Shown: piece by piece, positions 11,171 to 24,041 of the stretch
Layout: each line of letters opens with the position of its first letter
Position numbering within the stretch: the first letter of the stretch is position 1
NCBI GenBank assembly: GCA_963969345.1
Contig: OZ017768.1
Span: 9,836,193 to 9,900,192 of the forward strand
DNA length: 64,000 nt
DNA from: Turbatrix aceti
Taxonomy: Eukaryota; Nematoda; Chromadorea; Rhabditida; Panagrolaimidae
Direction of reading: 5' to 3'
The notes under the pieces: generated by a model
The model's database searches: none
What the model was told of the DNA's origin: nothing
What the model saw: only the letters and a program-made list of their open reading frames with translations
Translations under genes and position numbers: made by a program

Positions 11171-14100
11171 TTGTTGCATTTTGTTATTTGTTGGCTTTTG
11201 ATTTTCTTTTTTTGCTCTTTCGATTTTTGGTATTTTTTAAAATTGTCAAGTTTTCGTGACTTTTTGTTCCTTGTATTATGTCTCGTCACTTTTGACTTCT
11301 ATTTTTGCTCAAATCCTTACCCTTTTACCTGTCTTATCAACTTATCTTTGCAATCGCGGAATGTTGTCCCCAGAAAACGTTGTCGTTCATCCTGACAGTG
11401 TTAAAAAAAGAACTCAGCCAAACTTTTTGTTGTCTCTTTTTCAATTTTTGATCAGTCACAGTGCAGCCTTTTTCGTTGACAGGTATGAAGCAGTAGTCCA
11501 GTTGCTCTTCCTACGTGCGTGTGGTTGTCTGTCGTCGCGGTAGGGATGAAACGGGAACGACTGTTCGTTTAAGATTATCTTTGCCGCTGGCTGATCGCAT
11601 TCAGGCCTAAAAAGCTGGCTGACAACCTGGTGGTGTGAGTTCATACCTTTCTTGCACCTAGATATGTATATTCGCTGCTGCCCGTTTGTCTTGTGGGAGA
11701 GTTGCGCTGCGTACGCGTACGTACTTTCGACCGATCACGAGGAAGGAACCTTTTGCACTCGCGGAACAGAACGCAGCGGCCTGCTTGCTTGCTTTGCTGT
11801 TCACCGAAACATGTAATGACAGACTATTACTAAAATGTGTGTAAAATGGGGCAATGCGTGCATGCAAGTGTTTTTTCTTCACTTGAGGAAGTTTTTTTTT
11901 TTAAAGATGATGTATTTTTTATTGAGTTCAATTCCTGTGCACTGTTCTGTTATTTCTTACAGCTGGTCTCATCTGGTCGAGGAGAACAAATTTGTTGCAT
12001 AAAATTAAGGCCATTCTTGGTTCCTTTTGAGGACAAGCGCACCGATTTTCTCAAAAAAGAATTTTTCATACTAATTAATGACAATTTATATTTGTACAGT
12101 AACAAATAGCAGCAGGAAACAGTAGAAAAGGTCTTTGGAGTGAGTGAGTGCCGATGTGCTCTTATTTGGTAAAGGTCGTCGGCGTCGTCGTCGTATATAC
12201 CGTGTGCCTCTTAGCGTCCCCCGTCCTACGTTGTTTGAGTGTTCTCTGCTCACATCAGTTCTTGGTACCACTTGCCGGAGAAGCCATAACGTTTTATCAG
12301 CATTTTTTAGTACTACGTCGCTTTGCTCTCGCGTCGAACCCTGACACCCTACAGCCTAGGCCGGAGCCTGGGTCTGCTACATGTCTAGGAAGGGTTTTTG
12401 ACAAAGGAGCACAGAAAAATGAGTTGTCAGATAAAGAAAAAGACGGAAACTGTTTTATTCAACGGAGCAAATTTAGACTTGGATGTTTGCTCCGGGTTGG
12501 TGTTAAATGTACCAGGGAAGAAACCCTACAAGGTATTGGCATTCATTCATTCCCAATGACGCGGGGAGATTAGCGATTAGCAGTCAGTAGTCGAAAGCAG
12601 AAAAAGACGAAGAAGCTTATCGCGAAAAGTTGCTTGAGAAAAAAGAATTGTGGATATCCAACCGGCTGAAGTCTCTTCTTCACGTTCTTTTTTTTCCTCT
12701 CGCACTCGTGCCTGCTTGAGTCTATGCGTACTTTGAACCCCAGGCCTCCAGTACAAAGCTAAAACCTCCATTTTTGTGCTTTGATAACAAGTGGATGCTG
12801 CTGCGGCGGCTTTGCTGGCTGAACGAACGAACGCAACAATGATGAATGCGTGCTTGTTTGGTCGTTGCCTACAGCTCTTGTCTGTGCGTATTTTTTTATA
12901 TATTGTTAAACGTGCTGCTCATGGCAATTACCAGCCTGCTTCGGTCATGCGTGCATCACCAGGACATTTGCCCTTAGCAACATACATACACGCTTCCACA
13001 CTTCCCTTTTATGGGCTTTTCCTGGAGTAAGTGTGTCTGTCTGTGGAATGAAAATGTCTTAAAAAAAGGCTGTTACAATTTGTGTTAGAGCTCAACTAGG
13101 TCGTTCACAGTTGTTTTTTGCTTTCTTGGTTAGTTAAACAATTTCAACCTTTGGGCTAAGCAAATATAATACGAGGAATGCACGGAAGTTGATGCTCACG
13201 AATCCATTTGTATAAAAAAATGGACTCTGGACTCGATGACTTTTCGGCATGACGACAGGTGAGTGTACTACCTGTATGTACCACGCACTCGTCGGGAGAC
13301 AAGAAGGGAGTTAAGCTTGCTTGCTTGCTTTGTATTGTGTCTCCCTTGTTAGATAGGATATATATCAAGAGCATATGTATGCTAAAATATTTATCAAAAA
13401 GTGCATTTTTGAAAAGGTGCGGTTTACCGAGGTAAATGGTATGTATAATAATTATCTTGTATGCCTTCTTGAAAGGGTACAATGTACCACAAATTGTTTG
13501 TAAGCATGGTAATCTGATCCCGACGTCCGACGTGGTAATTTCCAGACTTTTAATCTCGATGAACCCGTTCTATTAATTTCGACTTCCAGAATTTTGAATT
13601 CTAAAATTGAACCAATTCTTTGTGTTTGAGTTTTAAAAAAAATGATAATCATCTACACGGAGGGGAACGAATGAGAACAGGATCTGCTGGCGTTGATAAG
13701 GGTGACGTTTACATTTTGACACTCGAGTTCCCTCCTTCCTGTCTTGTCCGCGAGCAATGCACCTGAAAAGAACGTGACACTGCGTTGGCACTTGGTCACA
13801 TGTATGACTGACTAGGGTTTATTTTTGTTTGGTGTCTAATATAAGTTGTTTTTCTACCAGCCTGTATTGTAGCCTCCCGCCTGGGTGACAGACGTTAGTA
13901 TATAGCCTAGCAAGATGTAGGGAGATTTAGATGAAGAAGTGCCATTTATTATTTTCTTACATGGCTTACTTTTTTTGCCAGACAGTGATGCCATGATTTA
14001 GAAAATAAATATCGTTTTCTATGTACTAAATTTTTTTTATGTGGCGTTATTATAATACGGAAGTCAAAATTTTGCCGGGGGCACTTACAGTGTGCTTTGC

Positions 14101-17100
14101 ACTAAAGTGAGTCTAAATGCATACCTTCTACTGAAATGACTTTTTGCGACGTGTGTGTTATTTAATTAAACATAAATAACACGTTATTAACAGCACTTAC
14201 TTTTCTAGGATGTGCTTTGGACATATTTGTACCAATGAAGACGGCCAGACAGACGCTTACTTTTTTCCCATAGCACCCTACGGGGAATTGTGCTTACTGA
14301 AAGACAAATAGGTAGGTGTGCATGAACTTACTTGGCACTCACTCGCACTCGTCATGTGATGCTCACTCAATTTTGAAGCACGCGACAGCGAATTTTTTTC
14401 TAAACGAAAAAAAATTATACCGTATTTTTTTTTCTTTTTTTCTTTTAGTTGCATCATTTTTTTCTCCTGATACATGCGTACGTTTTTTTTTGAATTGTCT
14501 ATTATAGAGTTGTTTTTGGATTATCATGTTTCCATTTTTGGATACATGCGGGTGTTAGTTGCCTTGATATTGTTAAAACGGGTGATGCTGGTGGTGGGGG
14601 TTGGTGGTGTAGTAGATGTTTCATTGTCGGTTTCTATTCGTACTTATGCACGCGGTGTGTACACGCCTTTTTTATACACACCCATGTTGCAATACATACT
14701 TACGTACGTTGTCGGGGTACCTAATATAATACTACAGGGAACAATAATAACGTTCAGAAGGTTTGTGTCCGCTCTGCGCCATAAATACATATGTTAGGGC
14801 GGACCGGGAAGGATAATTTAAGGGGACGTTGGGGCGGAAGTGGCGAGCGCGGTTCAGCCCGCAACTTCATATTTCTTCGCTGATTATCACCCGAATCGAG
14901 TGAACGTGGGTAATGTTCAGATGAAAAATTAAACCGGTTCTTTTTGAAGTCGAACAAAAAGAAAATTATTTGTCGACGAGTCCAGATTGTACGCGTAAGC
15001 ACTCGTACGAGCGGGTAGGACAAACGGGAAAGAAGATTTGTGTTGCAATATGCACATGTTATTCGCATCCGATTGCTTTATTGCCCCAAGTCATCCATGT
15101 AGCATCACGTGTTCGACAGAAACAGAGAAACAACAGATGGATTGGATAGGGAGAAATTAGTAGCCAACCAGCGGTCCGTCCCGCAATTCAGTCTTTTGTT
15201 TGGGGAGTAGGAGTAGCGTATGATACATATTACATGCAATATAGTGACAATTAATCATATAGAAAAAAATGTTTGACAGTACAAAAAACATTTTTTACTG
15301 CACTGCGACATGACATTGAAAAGTCATCATGATTTTTGTGATGACAGGTATGTATGCACATCAGACAGGCGTGTATTTTTTTACGTTTTGTCTAAAATTT
15401 TATGTATAGACAAAATTAAGTTCTTTAAAAATCACTAACTTGCATGTTGTGTACCTGGAAGGGAGTGATACAGGAAAACAAAGTGCAAAAAGAAAACAAC
15501 ACACACATTGCTATCACAAGATGGTCTATATTTTAGTTTGTTTCCCTGGTTCTATGTTTTTAGTTAGTCTACGATCAGAGCCCAAGACAAATTTTGTTTG
15601 TTAGACAATAACGAGGTAAAATTGGATAATTGTTTGGGCGAGTGAATTTTGTATCATTTGTTTTACAATGTAGGGCCAAATAGAAAGCAGTACAATGATT
15701 CGAATCGAAGTGGTAGCAGTACATGTCGCATGTTACATGGTAATACCCGTGTACTTTGCTGCCGATTTTAAAACACTCTACGTATGTAATGATAGTTTTC
15801 ACATGATTTGCGTGTGTGATTTTTTTCCATTGTTGTTAATGCAGTCTTTTAATCCGTGTTGTGTATTTTACAGTGATCTGAGTGATTTTGAGGGAGAACG
15901 ATGGAGTATGTATTATGTATATTTGTCCTCTACCATAAGGGGACGACGAAATCAAGAGTCTGTGTCTGTCAGATTTTTTTTACCACGAGTGCGTTTTTAG
16001 TTCCTAACTTGCAAACTAATCAAACTCGATTTTAAAAGCTGTTAGGGACGAACATGTGTTTCTTGGTTTTTTAAAGACTTGTTTCACTGCTAACGAGAAA
16101 GAAACAAGCTTGTCTGTCTCCTGGAAGTTCCTCGTGATGCCCTGCACCTATCAGGTGCGATTAAAATATTTTGGGTAAATGAAAACAAGCCGCGTCTGTT
16201 TGGGCTTTCCCGATAATTTTTGATTCTTCGATTGCGTCGAACCGGCCGTTGATGATCAGCTGCAAGCTTGTGGATACAGTTGCATAAGTGGACACTGCAA
16301 AAAAATTTATCTTTGTGGTTTAGATCTCCATTCAAACGCAAAGCGCTAAAAAGCAAGCATCGTTTTATTTGCTTGTGGCATCAAACATCTCTCTTCACCT
16401 GTTTTTTTGTTCACTTTGTATTCAAGTTGGACTTGTTTGCACCCACTCTGAACTGACGACGACTTCTTCGACTTGGACATCGACATCGATAACAGAGTTC
16501 AGGTTGATGATTAAGCCCTTAAATTCTTGCACAAAGGGTACAACACTTACGCTAGACCTAGTGTACATAATCATCACGTGTCTGCCCTCCTGATGTCTAT
16601 TTTTTTCACTCCTCCCCCATTTATTTTTATTTTTACATTTTATCAACAAAAAACAACAACGCTCCCGACGTCCCGGTTTGTCGTATTTTTTTCGACGCAC
16701 CGCTTGCTCTCGAAGTGTACCCGCCCTTCCCTGGTGATTATTTTTATGTATTTTTCGTCCTAACTTGGTTTAAAAACACAAATGTGGTCTAAAAATGGTA
16801 TAAGTACAAGTTGTCCATGCATTCTTTTTTTGCGGTACATCTGTTCACCTGTTGGGAGTTAAAGTTCACTGATCATGACCATCCATGCTTTGTGAATCTG
16901 GATTCTCCTGGTTGACGACACGCGCACTCGTACGCATGCGCTTGCGCGTACGTGTACTCCCATCATTGTAAATAAATATCAGTTGGCGAGTTCTCAGCCT
17001 GATTTTTTGATCTTCAAATAATTTTTTTCTTTTTCGTGGTTTGTGTGTACCCGATTCGATTTTCGGTGTCAGTAGAAGATAAATACTGCTATTATTTATT

Positions 17101-17472
17101 TTGTTTTGTCTTACGACGGACAAACGACGTCCACCCCGGACGACCCGACCCGCGTGTATGTTTTATTGCCTTCTTCTTCTCGTCCGTGTCCGTATCCGCG
17201 GCGGCGTCCTTCGTTATCGGTGCACGTACGCGTCCGTCGTGTCGCGCACGTACAATCAACGTTTGTCAGCAAAATTAATCGAATGCACCGGGTGCAATCA
17301 GAGCGTCATCTCGCGTTCTTCTGTCGCGTCGTGTTATCTTTTCATCTCTCAGAATTTTTTTCAAATCATCATGTTATTTTTTATTTCAGATTATTATTTC
17401 TTGTACTACGTATAAATTTTACTCTTTTTTTTCATCTACCCCCACTGCATTCTTTCAAAAATTTATTCAACA

Positions 17473-20400
17473 ATGAGTTCAAACATGGCTTACGAAAACA
17501 CCACCCCGACTTGTGAGTTTTATATTATTTTCATTTTTGGTTCCTAAATTTTTTTCTTCTGCGGAATAAAAATTTTTTGGGCGTTGATAAATTTTTCAAG
17601 AGATGATGGCATATTTTTTCATCATTATCTCATGAAAATAAATATTCAAAGTCGATTAGAAAAAAATGTCACGGTTATTTATTCACCAGCTAGCATGGGT
17701 TAAAAAAGTGCATTTCAAGTACGTGTAAGATTGATGGCAATGTGATAGTTGACATAGGAAATAGGAAGTGTGTAATAGTGTTGCGATCTTTTCAAGTGAC
17801 AAACAAATTGTTGCAGAACGGACATACTGTAACTTAGCGTATGTTTATTGCATAAGTCGAACCTACCGTATACCAGGTGTACGGTAGGTTTATCGAAATC
17901 AGATTTTTTTGACTCAGAATGACGAATTCAAAGTACTAATTAATTTTGAAATTTTTGATGTTTATTTTTTTGGTGTTTAACGCCATTTCTTTGAATTCCG
18001 CCACGAGATCCGCTTTAGCTGGTTTAAGCGGATACGAGCTGTTAATAGCCATTTAGCTGGGATATTTGGCATTTGTATTTGAGTTTCTGTACTCCTAAGG
18101 TGATCAGGCTTACTCACACTCTACCGTAGAAGCGACCAGAAATAAATAAGTATTTTTTTTGATTAGACATCACGTTGTTGACGTCGCAGTACTCTGATCT
18201 GGTGACGTCGAATGTCGGTTCATGACGACGACGATGAAAACAAAACAGGCTAGGTGAAGCATTTTGTTAGGGTCGTTTGCGCTATCAACTTCAATTCAAG
18301 TGCATACAATAAATTACATACTAGTATTTATTTATTTATTTATGCGTGGTCGTCTTTTTTTTTGATTTTTATGATCCGGGCCGGGTCGAATTTGTGGGGG
18401 TGATTGTTATTGGTACTGGTACCGGTACCCATGATTTTGGTGGCAGCGGAGCTCGTGGTGGTGGTCGTATCACTGGTTCAACGCGTACTCACGTTGACGT
18501 AGAAAAAAATATGCGAAACTACACGTGCTGTGATAGATCAAGTTGAGAACCTATTTTTTTGTCTATTTTTACACGCAGATTAACTATATAAAAGAGAAGA
18601 ACATTAACACGTTTTTTTTGGTGTTTGATGGTTTGGGGGACGGAACTTTTTTTAGGAAAAAAAGTTGGGAAAAAAGTACGCGATTCAAACTCATCTATGC
18701 ACTTTGCTTTCCTTAAAATAGTAACTTTGTTAGGAATACGATTACCGTAAATTAAGTCTAATACGGTTTAGCATGTTTTTCATTTTTTATTGCATTATGC
18801 ATTCAGTTTCCCCCGGTTTGTCGTTTACGATGGATGAAAGTAGGCTACTTGGAGGTAGAATACATATGTATTTATAATAGTTTGTGTTAATCTGGTACAA
18901 AAAAATATTTATTAAAATCAACTTGTTATTATAAAATGAATATTACCATACTTCTACGAAATATTTTTTTCCTTTCAGCCTCCCCTGAATACTTCACAGA
19001 AGAAGACGAAGACGTCTCCCGTGAGTCGCTCGGCGTGTCATCGATTCACATCTTTGATAACGAAAATTCCCTCTCACACCTGACATCGAGTAATCTGTCG
19101 ACGACCAATGGCCTAGGCGGTAACAGTACCGGTGCGACGAATTTTGCATCCCTGCACCTCGGTGGTGGCTTCGGGAACCTGTCAACGTCACTGCCATCTA
19201 CATCCGAACCTCTGACGACAAATTTTAACAACATCGCGGCGTCTATCAAGTCGGGAGGAGGACATCAGCATGGCTTCGGGCACCAGCATCGCCTGGCATC
19301 CCATCCGACGATCCTTGTCTCCGGCCTGGGGGGACACAGTGGCCGCGGTTCATCCGGTGGAGGACGAAAGAGGACGTTTTCCAATTCAGAAACGGCACCC
19401 AATAATCAGAATTCAAATTCTGGGACGTCTGAAAAACGGACAGCCACCAAGACTTGTCGTGTCTGTGGAGATAAGGCTTACAGGTTAGTCAGTGTTTTTA
19501 CTAAATATTTATTTTTGAATTTTTAAACTGCTTTAAATTTTACTAAGAAGAAGGATTTCTGAATGTGATCTCTGAATTTTGCGCTGTCTCAGTCTAAGAC
19601 TGCATTAGAGGTACTTTGTCTTTAATGCAGTCTAGTGCCGCGCTTTGAGTGGCCTGCTTGCTTGCTCGGGGAACATAAAAAAGCATAGATCTGGTGCAAA
19701 TTTAATTTTTCTGTGATTAAGTGCCAAAGCTAACGGTGCGGAAGTGTTTTTGGTTCTTTTTACGGTAGCAGGGGTTCAGGATCTTTGAATTCGATTTTCT
19801 GAAGTTTTTCTAAAAACATTTAAAAAAATCTACAAAAATGTGGTTTCAAATATAAACAAAAAAAATGTGTTAAAATGCAAAACTTCAAACATTTTTTTTC
19901 GGATTTGGATTCTGATAAAAATTGCAAAATAATTCAGTTTTAATTCTTTCGAACTTTGACCACCTAAATTTTTTTCCGTGCGGCGAAACCCTTTGAATAT
20001 TCAAAAATTTGTTTCGTTTAGTTTTCTCGTTCGTTTATCGCTTTACAAAAAAGTGGCAGACACGTGAACTCCGTCGCACTGCATGCGCTTTCGCCTTATT
20101 TCTGCTCAATCGAGCGCGCGCGTGCATTTTTTTGAAGGTGTCGTGTTCAAAAAAAGGCCCTGAAGCCAGTAATAGAGTTTTTTGCTTACGGTCACTTGGG
20201 TAGGCTTAGGCATGTCCCAGAGATTGTTATAAGCCATCGGCGGTCATTGTCGGATTTTTTTGTGCAATGTTACAGACATTGGAAGAACATGAAATTTCCT
20301 GAGACTGTAACTCACCAGAACATCTGTGAATTTTTGAAAATCGAACGTAACTTTTTTCATTACGTCTATAAGAAGCAAATTACGTGAGATGTGCCGTAGC

Positions 20401-23153
20401 ATTATAGTAGTATGCGAGATCGAACGCAAAATGATAAAAAATGCGCACGCGCGGTGAACAACAAGGGAGAATTTTGAAGAAAAGCAGAAAAAAAGCTCTA
20501 TTCGATGTTCCTGCAGCGAATGAATTTTAGCCAAAAGTCGGAATCTAAGAGAGTGTATCTTTTCTTATCCATCTGATTTCTTTGGTTCTTTTTCATTTTT
20601 TATATTCATTTTGCTTTCTGATATGCAAGTACCAGCAGAAGGAACGCAATAATGAACGTTTTTTTCATATACGACAATAGGCGCGTGCGCATTATGAAGC
20701 ACGTATTCTATTTTGGGTTCGATCTCGCATACTACTATAATGCTACGGCACATCTCACGTAATTTGCTTCTTATAGACGTAATGAAAAAAGTTACGTTCG
20801 ATTTTCAAAAATTCACAGATGTTCTGGTGAGTTACAGTCTCAGGAAATTTCATGTTCTTCCAATGTCTGTAACATTGCACAAAAAAATCCGACAATGACC
20901 GCCGATGGCTTAAAACAATCTTTGGGAAATGCCTAAGCCTACCCAAGTGACCGTAAGCAAAAAACTCTATTACTGGCTTCAGGGCCTTTTTTTGAACACG
21001 ATTCATTCGACGCGCGCGCGCGCTCTTTTTCGTCCATTGAGGCAAAGGCGCATGCAGTGCCGTCGTGGAGTGCACAAGTGCATGCGAGAGACTGAGGCAA
21101 AGAAAAAAAAATTGAACACTTGTACACTTGGTTTTGGTGAGCCCGAGCTTTTAGTACGGCTGCACGTCATGTTTATATTACATGCATCTGAAATATGGGT
21201 GGTGGTTGTGCTGGTGGAGTACTTTGGTGTTGGGAGGGGGCATTGATATTTGAACATTAGAGAAAAACTATTACGGTCATTTTTATGTATTTTCCGCCAT
21301 GTACAGGCACACCTGAATATACAGTACACCTGATATAAATGTGCACCTGATGTTGGTTGCTGCAACTTGCAACTTGCGTGCATAGGCGGTCTAGGTTTTG
21401 CAAAAATGGATTGAAGATACAAAATAACACTAAAGTACAATTCTGCAGCCAACAAAAAATTTACCCAAAAAAAATTTTTTTTGTTTATTTGGGTTACAAG
21501 TTTTTTGGTTTCAGCTACAATTTCAACGTAATTACGTGCGAATCGTGCAAAGCCTTCTTCCGGCGCAACGCGAACAAGGAAAAGGAAATCCGATGCCCGT
21601 TCAACGATCAGTGTGACATTAATATTGTCTCGCGCCGATTCTGCCAGCGATGTCGTCTTCAAAAGTGCTTCAACGTCGGCATGAAGAAGGAATGGATCAT
21701 GAGCGAAGAAGCTCGGCTCGAAAAGAAGCAGAGAATCCAGGACAACCGAGAGCGCCGGGCTGCCGAGCGTCACGCCGAGGAAAAAAGCCAAAAAATCGCT
21801 CAGCACTACTCCGTTCAGCAGCAACAGGTTGCGGCTGCTGTCCAACAGGCCGCTGCTGTCGTCAACGCTACTGCGGCCGCGGTTTCTGCCCAACAACCGG
21901 CTGTCACTCAGAATCCGGTGATTCACGTCCCGGCTGATGTATCGGCTGCGGTTGCGGCTTCCCTCCTGCCTCCGGTCTTTGCTGCCCAACCGACGGTGAC
22001 TACGGTTCCATCAGCGGTTACGGTAACCCAAGCTTCGGCACCTGCACCTGCCGAGGTGGTCCTCGCTGCTGCGGTTGCCCAGGCGGCTGCGGTTCAGGTT
22101 CAGCAACAACAACAACAGCAGCAGCAGCAGATTGAACAGCACCAACAGGCCCAGCTCCAGGCTCAGGCACAGGCCCAGGTCCAGCAACAGGCTCAAGCCC
22201 AGCAACAAGCTGCCGGAGCACCCTTCGCGCCGCCGAACATCCCGCCGCTTTCCTCGGAATCCGCGTTCCCGCCGTGCAACACGGCAGGTCAGCTGGAAAC
22301 CGAACGGGCCCTTGCTGCTTCGATCCAGGCCGCCGCGACCCAGCATCAGCCGAATCGCATGTCACCGACCCAACTCGCCCAGGCTAACCTCGAGCAACAG
22401 CTTCACAATGCCGTGGCACAGCAGGCTGTCCAAATCGCCCATCAGCAACAGCAAATGGTCGCAGCGGCGGTTGCAGCTGCGCAGTCGACGATGGCCTCCG
22501 CCCCAATGGTTCAGAGCGTCTCCGTTCCTGTTCCTGCGCCCCAGGCTCCGCCAGTCGAGACCACCCCTCCGGCAGCACAGGATCTCGTAGCTGTTCCCGC
22601 TGACGTTCTCATGAAACTCATTGAGACAAAGATGGAAGTCGACCAGCAGAACGCATCCACGGCCAACGGATGCCCGCCCCAGAAGTGCCAGTGTCGATGC
22701 ACGTGCGGACGCTATACAAATGACTTTCTCATTGTTGACAAGGTCATGACCGATCTTCTGGAATCCTCGACCAAGTACAACAATACCCGACCGGTCAGTC
22801 AGCTTTCGCCTGCCATCGAGCAACAGCACCAGCAACAACAGCAACAACAACAGCAGCAGCAGGAGCAGCAACAGCAACAGGCCATCGCGGCGGTCGCTGC
22901 CATGTCATCTCTGCCCCAGGCTGTCGGCATGCCGGTGCAGGTCCCAGTCTCCGTGACCCTCTCTCAAATGCAGGTGCCGGGTGTTGTGTCTACCGTTCCC
23001 GTACCTGTCCCTGTCCAGGTGCCCATGGGCGTAACCAGTGTCCTTTCGGGTCAACATCAGCCTTCGCCGCCAAATGGCTATACCTCGACGTTCGCAATTC
23101 CCCAGCCGATCTGCACGTCCGCGATGGGCGCCGTAAATGGAGAATACTATCAT
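17473..23153 (+). CDS. DAF-12/NHR-8-class nuclear receptor, ligand domain not seen
   Basis: Three exons are supported: 17473-17512, 18979-19483 and 21515-23153 (2184 nt, 728 codons, ending in phase 0 at a GTAAGT donor). Residues 1 to about 170 are Ser/Gly/Asn-rich. The C4-zinc-finger DNA-binding domain is split by intron 2 after CRVCGDKAYS and continues YNFNVITCESCKAFFRR. Its P-box ESCKA is the one of the DAF-12/NHR-8/NHR-48/VDR group. The second finger (CPFNDQCDINIVSRRFCQRC) and the T-box RLQKCFNVGMKKEW follow. The rest of exon 3 (more than 450 residues) is Gln/Ala/Pro/Val-rich with poly-Gln tracts and a Cys-rich CPPQKCQCRCTCG patch. No ligand-binding-domain motif is visible in exon 3 or in the 2.2 kb downstream. 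The upstream TTTATTTCAG at about 17383-17392 could be a 5'-UTR or trans-splice acceptor. The likely role is a DNA-binding transcription factor. Confidence 0.85.
17513..18978. other. Intron 1 of the nuclear receptor gene
   Basis: This 1.47 kb intron is AT-rich. It contains small perfect or near-perfect palindromes at 17861-17889 (ACCTACCGTATACC / GGTGTACGGTAGGT) and 18008-18033 (ATCCGCTT / AAGCGGAT), a TTTA microsatellite at about 18320-18343, and the composite palindrome GGTACTGGTACCGGTACC at about 18410-18428. No exon is supported inside. Confidence 0.6.
20066..21073. repeat. Long inverted repeat in nuclear receptor intron 2
   Basis: The segment from about 20066 to 20440 reappears in reverse complement at about 20690-21073. 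For example, the stretch reading as MKFPETVTHQNICEFLKIER in one frame is found once on each strand. The arms are about 370 bp with few mismatches, and the unrelated spacer is about 250 bp. The whole lies inside intron 2 (19484-21514), so it would form a long hairpin in the pre-mRNA. No transposase is encoded, so it is probably a foldback-type non-autonomous element. Clear terminal motifs and a target duplication were not resolved. Confidence 0.85.
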
Positions 23154-23526
23154 GTAAGTTTATTTTGAACTTTTTTGAAAAAAAAATATTTTTTGGATAA
23201 TTTCAATGGCAAATCAGTGCTGTTGGTCCAATATGATTTTTTTGCAGTGTTTTTATTCAAATAAAAATGGAGAATATTTTAGCAATCGTAAAAGACAGCT
23301 GGTTTAGGTTATGCGGACCTCCGTATGATCCTTATCTATGATTATCAATACCTACTACCTACTTGCTCAGGGTAATCATTGCACAATTATTATCTCTACT
23401 GGATTGATTCAATAATATAATATACATACTGGATTTTTAACCACACACATAATTTTTTTTTCTATAAAACATCGCAGTTATTTTAAATGTTTCTAAAAAC
23501 TATTGCTTCTTTGTTTTCTCCTCCAT
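23154..23526. other. Post-exon spacer downstream of nuclear receptor exon 3
   Basis: Sequence after the GTAAGT donor at 23154 is AT-rich and non-coding. It leads directly into a LINE insertion at 23538. I see no polyadenylation site that would clearly end the receptor gene. Confidence 0.4.
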
Positions 23527-23537
23527 ATCAATATCGA

Positions 23538-24030
23538 TCGATGATGCTGTCCCCCTGACTCTTGGACAGGAATTCGGCGGCTACGTTCAGCAGGTCACAA
23601 ATGCGATCACCCGCATCGAGACGGGAGAAGCGAGGGGAGGGCAAAGGCTCCGCTCACAGAAGTCGTTGCGGACGTGAGCGTAGCTGATGCAAAATCAAAG
23701 AATCCATCCGGAAGCGCACCAAGCTCAAAGACTGGAACGAATCCGCTCGCCGCCGCAAGCAGAAATACGCCAAATCGCTCGCGACGACCGACGACGACAA
23801 CTGGGCAGTCCGACTGTCAGACTGGCGCCCCACAGAAGACTACGTGGAAGCCAAGCGACCGCTAGGACGACCACGCATGCGCTGGACCGACGACCTCGCC
23901 ATTGCCTACAACGCTTCTACCAAGGACTTCGATTTCAGACGGATTGTTTTTCTTTGATGACCCCTCTTCGTACGACCCCACTGATTTGTATAATCCCGTG
24001 TGTACGAGTAAGAGATAAATTGATTGATTG
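23538..24030 (+). mobile_element. 5'-truncated LINE (RTE-like) 3' end, family A
   Basis: The insertion is flanked by 11-bp direct repeats ATCAATATCGA at 23527-23537 and 24031-24041. It ends in a short TTGA tandem tail (AATTGATTGATTG), typical of RTE-type elements rather than a poly-A tail. From about 23692 one frame encodes the conserved LINE C-terminal tract, including KSLATTDDDNWAVRLSDW and KRPLGRPRMRWTDD. This matches the family pattern of a basic helix, then a W..WRP stretch, then KRP.GRP..RW.DD. No reverse transcriptase domain remains. An apparent splice acceptor at about 23561-23570 lies inside the insertion. Confidence 0.85.
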
Positions 24031-24041
24031 ATCAATATCGA

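Larger units (their letters stand above)
8244..17472. other. Long gene-poor region upstream of the nuclear receptor
   Basis: I find no convincing coding exon, tRNA or rRNA in these 9 kb. Open frames of 60-160 codons occur, but they are low-complexity, lack splice context and often have equally long antisense partners. Composition is patchy: GC-rich stretches at about 9590-10010 and 10880-11120 stand out against AT-rich sequence. The simplest reading is the distal regulatory region, and perhaps 5' non-coding exons, of the nuclear receptor that starts at 17473. Confidence 0.5.

Noticed and set aside
10834..11395. Frames of 96-159 codons around a Lys-rich tract
   Set aside because: Poly-Lys comes from an AAG repeat, the frame runs through a TATA-like site and AT-rich DNA, and there is no recognisable protein.
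21003..21989. 328-codon minus-strand frame overlapping nuclear receptor exon 3
   Set aside because: It is antisense to the conserved DNA-binding domain and half of it lies in the intron inverted repeat; a shadow frame.
23571..23682. Apparent fourth exon of the nuclear receptor
   Set aside because: It lies inside a LINE insertion bounded by 11-bp target duplications, so it is not an ancestral receptor exon; use by splicing is kept only as a hypothesis.
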